Assembly: GCF_002979435.1 (NCBI RefSeq)
Contig: NZ_PCOV01000003.1
Span: 310,001 to 374,000 of the forward strand
Direction of reading: 5' to 3'
DNA length: 64,000 nucleotides
From: Microbacterium sp. MYb66
Lineage (GTDB): Bacteria > Actinomycetota > Actinomycetes > Actinomycetales > Microbacteriaceae
Shown here: piece by piece, positions 1-7,124 of the stretch
How the letters are laid out: every line of letters begins with the position of its first letter
How positions within the stretch are numbered: the first letter of the stretch is position 1
Notes under the pieces: model-generated
What the model was told of the DNA's origin: nothing
The model's database searches: none
The model's input: the letters and a program-made list of their open reading frames with translations, nothing else
Program-made: the position numbers and the translations under genes

Positions 1-1
1 G

Positions 2-424
2 CACGCGCCCGGTGTGCGCACCGACCCGGACGAGGCGCGGGAGTTCGTCGCGGCGACCGGTGTCGATGCGCTCGCGGTCGCCGTGGGATCCTCGCACGCG
101 ATGACCGATCGCACGGCGTCGCTCGACCTCGACCTGATCGCGCGTCTGCACGCGGCCCTGCCCGTGCCGCTGGTGCTGCACGGGTCCTCCGGCGTCGCGG
201 ATGAGGTGATCGCGGATGCCGTGCGGGCGGGGATGACGAAGATCAACGTCTCCACGCACCTCAACGGCTTCTTCACGCGAGCGGTGCGCGAGAGGCTCGA
301 CGCCGACGCCCGGCTGGTCGACTCACGCAAGTACCTCGCACCCGCCCGCGACGCGCTGGCGGACGAAGCCGCACGCATGCTCCGCCTCTTCGCGCTGCAG
401 CCTGCGGGAACGGCCTCGCGATGA
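2..424 (+). CDS. Class II aldolase (ketose-bisphosphate aldolase family), C-terminal part
   Basis: The frame is open from the left window edge, so only the last 140 residues are present and the start lies outside. The visible part is the C-terminal half of a zinc-dependent class II aldolase barrel: VAVGSSHA, LVLHGSSG (the family usually has LHGGSG, with a metal-binding His and phosphate loop) and KINVST, which binds substrate phosphate. Such enzymes split fructose-, tagatose- or related ketose bisphosphates into DHAP and an aldehyde. The stop overlaps the ATG of the following DeoR gene by four bases (ATGA), so the two are co-transcribed in a sugar operon entering from the left. The HGSSG variant suggests a specialised sugar rather than housekeeping Fba; the substrate cannot be assigned. 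Confidence 0.88.
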   Translation, partial: HAPGVRTDPDEAREFVAATGVDALAVAVGSSHAMTDRTASLDLDLIARLHAALPVPLVLHGSSGVADEVIADAVRAGMTKINVSTHLNGFFTRAVRERLDADARLVDSRKYLAPARDALADEAARMLRLFALQPAGTASR

Positions 425-1197
425 AGCGGGCGGCGCGCCTGAACGCGATCCTCGACCTGCTCGCCGCGAACGGCGAGGTCACGGTGGAGGACCTGGTGGA
501 GCGGTACGGCGCCTCGTCCGCGACCACGCGCCGCGACCTCGATACGCTCGCCGAGCAGCGGCTGCTCACCCGCACCCACGGGGGCGCGGTGGCCCAGACC
601 GTCGCCTACGAGCTGCCGATCCGCTACAAGAGCCATCTGCGCACGCACGAGAAGGCCAGCATCGCCCAGACCGCTGCCGGGCTCGTCGTGCCCGGGATGG
701 TCGTGGGGCTGTCCGGCGGAACGACGACCACGGCCATCGCGGCCGCCCTCGCCGCACGGGACGACCTCGCGGAGAACGGCGGCATCACCGTCGTCACCAA
801 CGCCGTGAACATCGCCGCCCAGCTCGCCACGCGGCCCGACATCAAGGTCGTGGTCACCGGCGGCGTCATCCACTCGCGCAGCTACGAACTCGTGGGTCCG
901 TTCGTGGAGCAGCTGCTGCGCGGCGTGCGGCTCGACATCGCATTCATCGGCGTGAACGGGATGGATGCCGCCGCCGGAGCCACCACGCAGGACGAGCGCG
1001 AAGCCGCCGTGAACCGGATGATGGCCGAACGCGCCCGGCGCGCGGTGGTGGTCACCGACGGCAGCAAGCTCGGTGTCGAGGCGTTCTCGGTGGTGGGCGG
1101 CCTCGAGCTGTTCCCCACCGTGATTACGGATGCCGGAGCGGACGCCGACGTGCTCGCGGCCCTTCGCGCCGCCGGATACGCGGTGCTGGTCGCCTGA
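421..1197 (+). CDS. DeoR-family transcriptional regulator
   Basis: A 258-residue protein of normal length for the family. Residues 1-57 form the DeoR helix-turn-helix (RLNAILDLLAANGEVTVEDL, then ATTRRDLDTL and THGGAV, the classic signature). The C-terminal DeoRC sensor domain shows LSGGTTT, VTNAVNIA, VTGGV, FIGVNGMDAAAG and VTDGSKLG, the sugar-phosphate-binding fold related to ribose-5-phosphate isomerase. These repressors are usually released by a phosphorylated sugar intermediate. It overlaps the upstream aldolase by ATGA and most likely controls that sugar operon. The effector cannot be read from the sequence. Confidence 0.95.
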   Translation: MKRAARLNAILDLLAANGEVTVEDLVERYGASSATTRRDLDTLAEQRLLTRTHGGAVAQTVAYELPIRYKSHLRTHEKASIAQTAAGLVVPGMVVGLSGGTTTTAIAAALAARDDLAENGGITVVTNAVNIAAQLATRPDIKVVVTGGVIHSRSYELVGPFVEQLLRGVRLDIAFIGVNGMDAAAGATTQDEREAAVNRMMAERARRAVVVTDGSKLGVEAFSVVGGLELFPTVITDAGADADVLAALRAAGYAVLVA

Positions 1198-1248
1198 GGG
1201 CGGACACCCCGAGGGCCCCGACGTCCCCAGATCGTCGAGGCCCCATGA

Positions 1249-1277
1249 GGGTGTCGCGGCGTGATGCCGCGACGCCC
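1249..1277. terminator. Hairpin, probable bidirectional terminator
   Basis: A 12-bp stem with one G-T wobble (GTCGCGGC/GCCGCGAC at its core) and a 5-base loop lies in the gap between the convergent DeoR gene and the CHAT gene. There is no T-run, as is common in high-GC actinobacteria. No gene is visible between 1198 and 1441. Confidence 0.55.
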
Positions 1278-1441
1278 CGAGTAGATGGTGTCCGTGTCGT
1301 GTTCCACGCTCCCCAGCGCGCATGATCCCCAGATCCGACTGCGCCTCCCTCGCGCCTCTCCCTTCGAGGCCCTTCGCATGGCACCTTCCGAAGAACAGGA
1401 GCGCACGGCATCCGTTCTGATACACCGAATGGAGAAAAAGT

Positions 1442-3892
1442 TCAGAACCCGTCGCCGTGGCATTGGAACGGCGCACTCAGACCGGTGTCGGCGGCTGCCC
1501 CCGCGAGGGCGGCGGCGGGGCTCGCGCCCTGGGACAGACCGGTGTGCACGGCGCTCAGCAGCTCGCCGGCGACGTCGTCGGGCACCGCGACCGGCGCGGC
1601 GATGACGCAGTCCGCACCGGCATGCAGCCAGACCCGCGTCATCCCCAGCGCCTCCTCGCCCCAGCGCACGGAGGAGCGTCCGAGCTCGCAGGCCGAGAGG
1701 ATCACCGTCGCCGGGACCCGTGGGATCAGGTCGACGTCGTAGCCGAACAGGATGCCGTCGGCGAGCTCGAAGCCGGAGAACAGCGGGTTGTCCACCGCGT
1801 GCCTGCCGTGCGCGGCGATGTGCAGCACGTCGGTCGCCGCGGCGAGCTCGGTGACCGCCGAGACCGTCGCCTCCCCGGCCTGCAGGGTCAGCGGGGTGCG
1901 GCCGGCGCGACGCCAGGTCGCGGCCGCGCGCTCCACCTCGTCATCCGCTCGCGGGACGCGGGGACCGGCGGCGAAGCCGATCGTGGCGGGCGTGCGGCGG
2001 CTGCGCACGGGTCCCCCCAGCAGGCGCGACACGGATGTGGCGAGGGTGAACGGGACACCGGCCATGCCCGGGAGCATCGCCCACGGGACGCCGCCGAGGG
2101 CACCGGGCACCGTGATCGCCAGCCGCGTCGCCGACGGTGCCGCGAGCCGCATCGGCGCAAGGAGCTCCGCGTCGAGGAGAGCCAGCCGCGAGCCGAGCGC
2201 CCGTGCGGTCACCTCGCCCATCAATCCGCCGCGCGTCAGAGCGGCCATGTCGAGGTCCGCGCGGAGCCCGTCGAGCGCGGACTGCGCGCGTGCCCACGAC
2301 AGGTCGACGACGGTCGCCCCCGACGCGGTCACGACGATGCCGAGCAGGGCGGACCCCGTGAACACGTACGACAGCACCGCGGTGTCGGCGTCGAGCAGGG
2401 CGGTCGCCTCCGCGAGCCCCAGGCGCTCGCGGGTGCCGCCCGACCCCGTCGACGCCCACTGCCGCTCGCGCACGCGGTCGCGGAGGGCGCGCACCCGGGC
2501 ATCCGTCGTCCAGTCGGCGCCGGCGAGCTCCGCGCGCAGCATCCGCAGCTCCGCCAGATCCACGGCCAGGGATTCGTCGTGCGGAGGGCGCACCGGGGCG
2601 ACCTGGTGACTGAGATGCCGCGCGCGCTCCGACCACTCGAACAGCGTGGCGGGGTCGCGCAGCCGCGCGGCGGCCGAGAGCCCGGCGAACATCAGGCCGG
2701 TGCCGTGCATCGCCACCGAGGCCTGCAGGTCGAGGGCGCCGAAGGACTGCTGCCAGGTGGTGAGCAGATCGAGACCGTCGGCGGCGGCGCGCAGTGCGTC
2801 GCGGTCGCGGCCCCGGGCCGAGGCGCGCGCAGCCCGCACCTCCTGGGCGCGGAGCCGAAGCGGCGTGGGGGCGGTGTCGTCGAGTCTCGGCAGGCGTCCG
2901 GTGCCGTCGCGTCGTGCGCTCAGGCGCAGACCCGTCGCCTCGGTGCGGAAACCTCCGCGGTCGAGCGTCTTCGCGGTGCGGTCGAACTCCGCCGCGTCGA
3001 TCGGGCGATCCGGCCGGGCGAGCTGCTGCGCCTCCAGCCGCACCGCATCGGCGCGCGCCGCCCACCCGTGGTTCGCGAGGGTCGCGAAGCGCCGTGCGGC
3101 CGTGCGCGCGGCCCGCTCCGCAGCGGCTGGATCGTGGCGCAGCAGCGAGCGCGACAGGTGGAACTCGGCCTCGCCTCTGGCCTGCCGCATCCGCTGTGCA
3201 CCGAACTGCGTCGCCACCTGCCCGAGCAGCGCCTCGGCCTCGGTCGTGAGCCCCGCGTCGCGCAGCACCTCGGCGCGGTCGAGGTCGCTGATCGCCGCGG
3301 CGAGGTCGCTGATCGCGGCGAGCTTCGGACGAGAGCGCGTCATCAGCGACAGCGCGGTGACGAGGTCTCCGCCGAGCAGCGCCGCATAGCCGAGGTTGTG
3401 CCGGGCCTCCGCGAGCGGCTCCTCGTCGTCGTTGGCCTCGTACACGGCGACCGCGCGCCGCAGATCCTCGATGCAGGTCTCGAGCTCACGCTGCTGCATC
3501 CGCACCACCGACCGGTTCATCAGGCAGTTCGCGAGCTCGGTGGTCTCGTCTCCGATCGCGGTGAGCGTGTCGATCGCGCGGGTGAGCATGACCTCGGCCT
3601 CCGTCAGGGTGCCGGCGTGCATGAGGAGCGTGCCGAGCTGCCCGCTGAGCACCGCGATCGTCTCGGCGCGCAGTCCGGTGCGGCCCAGCGCTTCGCGGCA
3701 CAGCTGCTCGGCGGCCGCCGGCTCTCCCGTCTGGGCGAGGACGTAGGCGATCGTTCCGTCGATCCGCGCCCGCAGATCGGGATCGTCGGTGCGGGCGGAT
3801 GCCGCATCCAGCGCACGCCGCGCCTGCGTGAACCGTCGCGCGTTCGCCGCTTCGACGCCGCGCCGGTGCAGCTCGATCGCGGACAGGGGCAT
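1442..3892 (-). CDS. TPR-CHAT protein, predicted caspase-like protease
   Basis: An 816-residue protein. The N-terminal part (about 1-350) is helical with repeated TPR-like pairs (for example AQTGEPAAAEQLCREALGRT and QLGTLLMHAGTLTEAEVMLT). The C-terminal about 300 residues are a CHAT domain (clan CD cysteine peptidase fold shared with caspases and separase): catalytic His695 in IAAHGRH and Cys735 in ILSACELG are both present, followed by the usual GAD.VIA and VPD segments. No signal peptide or membrane segment is seen, so it should act in the cytoplasm. I place the start at MPLSAIEL (first base 3892); upstream codons are open but read as low-complexity R/G/P. It is the last gene of a minus-strand run after sigma factor, small protein and S8 protease, 150 bp behind the latter. 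TPR-CHAT architecture is also that of Csx29 in type III-E CRISPR, but no CRISPR genes are here. Confidence 0.9.
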   Translation of the reverse strand: MPLSAIELHRRGVEAANARRFTQARRALDAASARTDDPDLRARIDGTIAYVLAQTGEPAAAEQLCREALGRTGLRAETIAVLSGQLGTLLMHAGTLTEAEVMLTRAIDTLTAIGDETTELANCLMNRSVVRMQQRELETCIEDLRRAVAVYEANDDEEPLAEARHNLGYAALLGGDLVTALSLMTRSRPKLAAISDLAAAISDLDRAEVLRDAGLTTEAEALLGQVATQFGAQRMRQARGEAEFHLSRSLLRHDPAAAERAARTAARRFATLANHGWAARADAVRLEAQQLARPDRPIDAAEFDRTAKTLDRGGFRTEATGLRLSARRDGTGRLPRLDDTAPTPLRLRAQEVRAARASARGRDRDALRAAADGLDLLTTWQQSFGALDLQASVAMHGTGLMFAGLSAAARLRDPATLFEWSERARHLSHQVAPVRPPHDESLAVDLAELRMLRAELAGADWTTDARVRALRDRVRERQWASTGSGGTRERLGLAEATALLDADTAVLSYVFTGSALLGIVVTASGATVVDLSWARAQSALDGLRADLDMAALTRGGLMGEVTARALGSRLALLDAELLAPMRLAAPSATRLAITVPGALGGVPWAMLPGMAGVPFTLATSVSRLLGGPVRSRRTPATIGFAAGPRVPRADDEVERAAATWRRAGRTPLTLQAGEATVSAVTELAAATDVLHIAAHGRHAVDNPLFSGFELADGILFGYDVDLIPRVPATVILSACELGRSSVRWGEEALGMTRVWLHAGADCVIAAPVAVPDDVAGELLSAVHTGLSQGASPAAALAGAAADTGLSAPFQCHGDGF

Positions 3893-4042
3893 CCGTCCAG
3901 AATGCCCTGCGTCGGGGCCGCAGCGGAAGAGCGCGGGTGCGGTCGCGAGGTCGGTCGCCGGGGGTGAGGAACCCGCGGGGCGCCCAGAACGGACCGCCCG
4001 CATCGGTGCGGACGGCCCGTTCCGGGGGCGAGGCAGCCCGGG

Positions 4043-5614
4043 TCAGTCGGAATCGACCGGGGCAGGCAGGGTCTTCAGGACCGCGGCGACGGCCTTCGCG
4101 GCCACGGCGGGACTCACGCCCCCGACCGGCACGGCGCCCAGCTGCGCGGCGATGCGGGCCGCCACGTACGGCGCGGCGAACGAGGTACCGCTCCAGATCG
4201 CGAAACCGCCCCGATAGTCGTCGGGGTCGATGGTCTCGCGGCGGAGGCCGTCGACATCCGCCCTCGTCACCGCCTGAGTCCCGCCCACGAAAGCGGGCGA
4301 GGTGCTCACCACACCCGCGCCGGGCGCGTAGGTCTGCACCCACGGGCCGATGTTCGAGAACAGGGCGACCGACTGCGCCGAGGGGTTGAGCGCCCCGACC
4401 GACACGAGCGGGGCGTCGCGGTCGCGGCGGATGCCGTTGTCGGCACCGGGCCACGGCCAGAGCGAGGCGGGGAACGACGGCCTGTCGATCGCGTCGTTGC
4501 CCGCCGAGCACACGACCACGCAGCCGAGTCCGCGTGCCTTCGCGAGCAGCTGGTACAGCGTGAGGCTGAACAGTCCGTCGGTCGGCGTCTCGTGGTAGTA
4601 GCTGAGCGACAGGTTCAGCACGTCGATCGGGAACCCCTTCTTCGGGTCCTCGCGGTGGCGGCTCAACAGGGTGATCACCTGCGCGACGGTCTCGAGCAGG
4701 GTGCTCTCGTCGACCACGCCGAGGGCTCCGGCCACCCGGATCGAGAGGATGTCGGCATCCGGAGCCGCCTGCCGCACGAGTCCTGCGATGAAGGTCCCGT
4801 GCCCGGCCACCGCGTCGATCTCGCCGTCGAGCTGCCCGTAGAGGTCGGGGTAGCGCTCCGGGTCGGCGTCGTCGGTGAGTCCTACCGGCACGCCGTCGAG
4901 GTCGATCTGCCGCGTGACGATGTCGGCGGGCAGCCAGGAGTGCTCGCCGCACCCCGTGTCGAGCACCGCCACGACCGGACGCCTTCCGCGTTTCGGCGCC
5001 GGACCGCGTGCAGGAGCCGGACCCAGCCAGGTCACCGGCTGGCGGGCGCCGCGTCCCGGCTCGAGGTAGTCGTCGCTGCCGCCGGCGCCCCCTCCTTCCC
5101 CGCGCACGGGGTTGGTGCGGGTGAACGGGTTGGTGCGGGTGAAGGGGTTCGTCCGGGTGAACGGGTTGAGTCCGACCGGGTCGATGGACAGCACATGGTC
5201 GAGGCTCGTGCGAGGCATGGTCGAGCGCGACATGCGCCGCGCCCTCTGGAGCACCCGCCAGGCATCCGGTGCGACGGGCGATTCGCCGCGGACCGGCTCG
5301 TCGGGGGTCCGCAGGCGAGCGCGCAGGAATCCGGGGACGCCCGGGACCAGCTCGCCGTCGGCCGCCGATCGCGTACCGTCCTCGATCTCGAGCTGCCATC
5401 CGAAGGTGTCCGCGGCGTCGCGGAGCGTCCGCACCTCGCGGTCGTAGGCCTCCTCGTCACCGAGGGCTCGGGTGATCAGCAGGCGCTCCGGCAGGTACGC
5501 CGTCGGAAAGGCGCGGATGCCGTCCACCGGCTCGGTGCTCGGATCGAGCGCCGTCCCCCGGCGGATCGATCCTTCCGCGCGGTCCTGCCAGGTCCATCCC
5601 TTGGGCTGGTCCAT
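4043..5614 (-). CDS. Intracellular S8 (subtilisin-like) serine protease with NPFTRT tandem repeat
   Basis: A 523-residue protein. The subtilase domain (about 210-523) has the full triad: Asp219 in AVLDTGCG, His272 in GHGTFIAG and Ser478 in SGTSFAAP, with oxyanion Asn373 in SAGND. About 150 residues precede a linker containing three tandem NPFTRT units (residues 151-168) and then a Gly-rich stretch. There is no signal peptide or sorting signal, unlike most subtilases, so the enzyme is probably cytoplasmic. It sits 58 bp after the small sandwich-like protein and 150 bp before the TPR-CHAT gene, all on one strand behind a sigma factor. The Arg in each repeat unit lies between the N-terminal region and the catalytic domain, where an activating cut would be expected (inference). 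Confidence 0.93.
   Translation of the reverse strand: MDQPKGWTWQDRAEGSIRRGTALDPSTEPVDGIRAFPTAYLPERLLITRALGDEEAYDREVRTLRDAADTFGWQLEIEDGTRSAADGELVPGVPGFLRARLRTPDEPVRGESPVAPDAWRVLQRARRMSRSTMPRTSLDHVLSIDPVGLNPFTRTNPFTRTNPFTRTNPVRGEGGGAGGSDDYLEPGRGARQPVTWLGPAPARGPAPKRGRRPVVAVLDTGCGEHSWLPADIVTRQIDLDGVPVGLTDDADPERYPDLYGQLDGEIDAVAGHGTFIAGLVRQAAPDADILSIRVAGALGVVDESTLLETVAQVITLLSRHREDPKKGFPIDVLNLSLSYYHETPTDGLFSLTLYQLLAKARGLGCVVVCSAGNDAIDRPSFPASLWPWPGADNGIRRDRDAPLVSVGALNPSAQSVALFSNIGPWVQTYAPGAGVVSTSPAFVGGTQAVTRADVDGLRRETIDPDDYRGGFAIWSGTSFAAPYVAARIAAQLGAVPVGGVSPAVAAKAVAAVLKTLPAPVDSD
5111..5164 (-). repeat. Three 18-bp tandem repeats encoding NPFTRT
   Basis: Three contiguous 18-bp units (5111-5128, 5129-5146, 5147-5164) with 1 to 3 differences between them encode NPFTRT three times inside the S8 protease linker; a partial fourth unit (NPVRG) follows in the protein. 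In-frame unit length means copy number can change without breaking the gene. Confidence 0.95.
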
Positions 5615-5672
5615 GCGTCATCCTCTCCGTGCGGGATCGCCCCGCGTCGTCATCGACGGGCGGCGCCCGCGG

Positions 5673-6128
5673 TCACAGCTCGAACTGCGGGGTCGAGAGC
5701 GTGCGGGTCTCGTCCCCGATCGTGGTGGTGAGGCGCACTCGGGTGAGACCCGGCGGCACCTCGTCGAACACGAAGCGCCCGGTCTCCTCCGGCGCGGTCG
5801 ACCGGGACCGCTCCCCCTGCGTCAGCACGATCTCGGCGGCGGCGGTGTCGGCCCAACCGTCGACGCGACGCCGACCGGATGCGGTGGTCGTCACGTGCAG
5901 CAGGATGCTGGTGGAGCCGTCGCTGAACTGCAGGGTGAGAGCATCCGCCTCTCCCCGAACCGCACCGAGCTGGCCTTCGACCAGGGTGAGCAGCGCGTAC
6001 TCGCGGTTGAGTCCGTCGGCGGCGACAGCGGCGACCATGCGGTCGATCAGGCCCGCGGGCATCGGGTCGACCTCGCTCCAGAGCGTGCGGAGCCGGGCGA
6101 ACATCCGGGCATCCTCCTGCTCGGTCAT
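5673..6128 (-). CDS. Small protein linking sigma factor and S8 protease, unknown function
   Basis: A 151-residue protein with no signal peptide or membrane helix. The N-terminal third is helical (ARLRTLWSEVDPMPAGLIDR, then MVAAVAADGLNREYALLTLV), and the rest is rich in beta strands ending in FVFDEVPPGLTRVRL, a pattern like carboxypeptidase-regulatory or Ig-like sandwiches. Its ATG overlaps the stop of the sigma factor (ATGA), the arrangement normally seen for an anti-sigma factor, but there is no zinc-binding HxxxCxxC motif and no transmembrane segment. It may be a soluble regulator of the sigma factor or an adaptor/substrate for the two proteases. I do not recognise the family with certainty. 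Confidence 0.85.
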   Translation of the reverse strand: MTEQEDARMFARLRTLWSEVDPMPAGLIDRMVAAVAADGLNREYALLTLVEGQLGAVRGEADALTLQFSDGSTSILLHVTTTASGRRRVDGWADTAAAEIVLTQGERSRSTAPEETGRFVFDEVPPGLTRVRLTTTIGDETRTLSTPQFEL

Positions 6129-6760
6129 GCCAGTCCCCCTGTCGGCGCTGTCGGTGGTGCGTCCAGCAGTGCTCGCAGCTTGGCGAGGCACCGGTTGCGC
6201 GTCGGTCCGATGCTCCCGATGGGCATCGCGAGATCCGAGGCGAGGCGCGCGTAGTCGGGGCGGTCCTCGAAGGCGATCACGCGGAGCAGCTTCTGGCAGC
6301 GCTCGTTGAGGCGGCGCACGGCCGTCCAGAGGCGACGGTTCTCGTCGCCGATCGTGGCGTGCTCCTCGGCCGACGCCTGCTCGGGAAGCAGTGTGTCGAG
6401 GTCGTCGGTGTCGGTCGTGTCGACCTTGCCGTGGGCCTTCGCGACCTTCCAGGCCTCGCGGCGGGCGGTGGTGGTGAGCCAGGCCGAGACGGCCCGCGGA
6501 TCGCTGATCGAGCCGTGGCCGCGCACGAGCTGCAGCCAGGTGGTCTGCACCACGTCTTCGGCGAGCGTCCGTTCCAGGCCGTAGGCGCGCACGACGTGCC
6601 AGAGCACGGGCGTCATCAGGCCTACGAGCTCGTCCATCGCGCGACCGTCGCCCTCGCGCCATGCGCCGAACAGATCCGCGGCCCGCTCCCAGCGTGCGCG
6701 CCCGTCGTCCGAGGCAGGATCGAGAGCGGCGCCGGGTGCACCGTCGATCATGAAGCCCAT
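6125..6760 (-). CDS. RNA polymerase sigma factor, ECF-like (sigma-70 family)
   Basis: A 211-residue protein. Region 2 is seen around residues 40-110 (MDELVGLMTPVLWHVVRAYG, then EDVVQTTWLQLV and the AWLTTTARREAWKVAK helix). Region 4 is near the C-terminus (LRVIAFEDRPDYARLASDLA, then GSIGPTRNRCLAKLRALL), a typical sigma-70 region 4 helix-turn-helix. It heads the minus-strand run sigma / small protein / S8 protease / CHAT protease and overlaps the second gene by four bases. The start is ambiguous: MGFMIDG at 6760 is used, 6751 (MIDGAP) is equally good, and the frame stays open further upstream. It may autoregulate its own cluster (inference). Confidence 0.9.
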   Translation of the reverse strand: MGFMIDGAPGAALDPASDDGRARWERAADLFGAWREGDGRAMDELVGLMTPVLWHVVRAYGLERTLAEDVVQTTWLQLVRGHGSISDPRAVSAWLTTTARREAWKVAKAHGKVDTTDTDDLDTLLPEQASAEEHATIGDENRRLWTAVRRLNERCQKLLRVIAFEDRPDYARLASDLAMPIGSIGPTRNRCLAKLRALLDAPPTAPTGGLA

Positions 6761-6862
6761 TGTGATCACATCTACCAGGAGCACGGCAAGAGCATCCTGA
6801 TACATGTCCGCGTCCAAGAATCCTGCGCACCGCCCGTGGTCGGACGTCTCGGTGGATGTCGA

Positions 6863-6868
6863 TAGCGT
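6863..6868 (+). promoter_or_regulatory. -10 box TAGCGT, leaderless start
   Basis: TAGCGT fits TANNNT and lies exactly six bases before the GTG at 6875, the spacing expected of an actinobacterial leaderless transcript. The GGAGG just before the GTG is too close to serve as a ribosome binding site. Confidence 0.6.
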
Positions 6869-6874
6869 GGAGGG

Positions 6875-7093
6875 GTGATCGTCCTCGCCGTCCTCCTCTT
6901 CCTCAACGCCGCCTTCAATGCCCTCGTCTGGCCGCAGTTCTACAAACGCGTCGCGAAGGATCCGCGGGCCCGCGACGAGAACGGCAAGGCCACCCGGTTC
7001 CTCACCGTGCACGTCGTCCTCATCGCGATCGCACTCGTGCTGGCGCTGGCCTCGGTGCTCGCCGGCATCGCGGCGCTGACCGGCGCGCTCTAG
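6875..7093 (+). CDS. Small two-helix membrane protein (SCO4848-like)
   Basis: A 72-residue protein with two hydrophobic helices (about residues 2-19 and 45-68) separated by a short charged loop with PQFYKRVAKDPRARDENG. This matches the general plan of small conserved actinobacterial membrane proteins such as the SCO4848 family. The GTG start at 6875 is chosen because of the -10 box six bases upstream. It is divergent from the sigma factor; nothing in the sequence links it to that cluster. Function unknown. Confidence 0.75.
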   Translation: MIVLAVLLFLNAAFNALVWPQFYKRVAKDPRARDENGKATRFLTVHVVLIAIALVLALASVLAGIAALTGAL

Positions 7094-7124
7094 GCCCGGC
7101 TCTAGGCCCGGGCCGGCGTCATCC

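Noticed and set aside
1457..3967. Very long plus-strand open frame (836 codons) opposite the CHAT gene
   Set aside because: High-GC antisense shadow: composition is Arg/Gly/Glu-rich without domains, while the minus-strand frame has clear TPR and CHAT motifs.
5111..5164. Short tandem repeats taken for a CRISPR-like array
   Set aside because: Units are contiguous without spacers and in frame with a protein repeat.
1442..6760. Abortive-infection module with gasdermin or CRISPR type III-E
   Set aside because: No pore-forming, Cas7-11 or Csx30 gene is visible nearby; kept only as a protease cascade.
6875..7093. Small membrane protein as effector of the sigma/S8/CHAT unit
   Set aside because: It is divergent, resembles a broadly conserved small actinobacterial membrane family, and nothing links it to the proteases.
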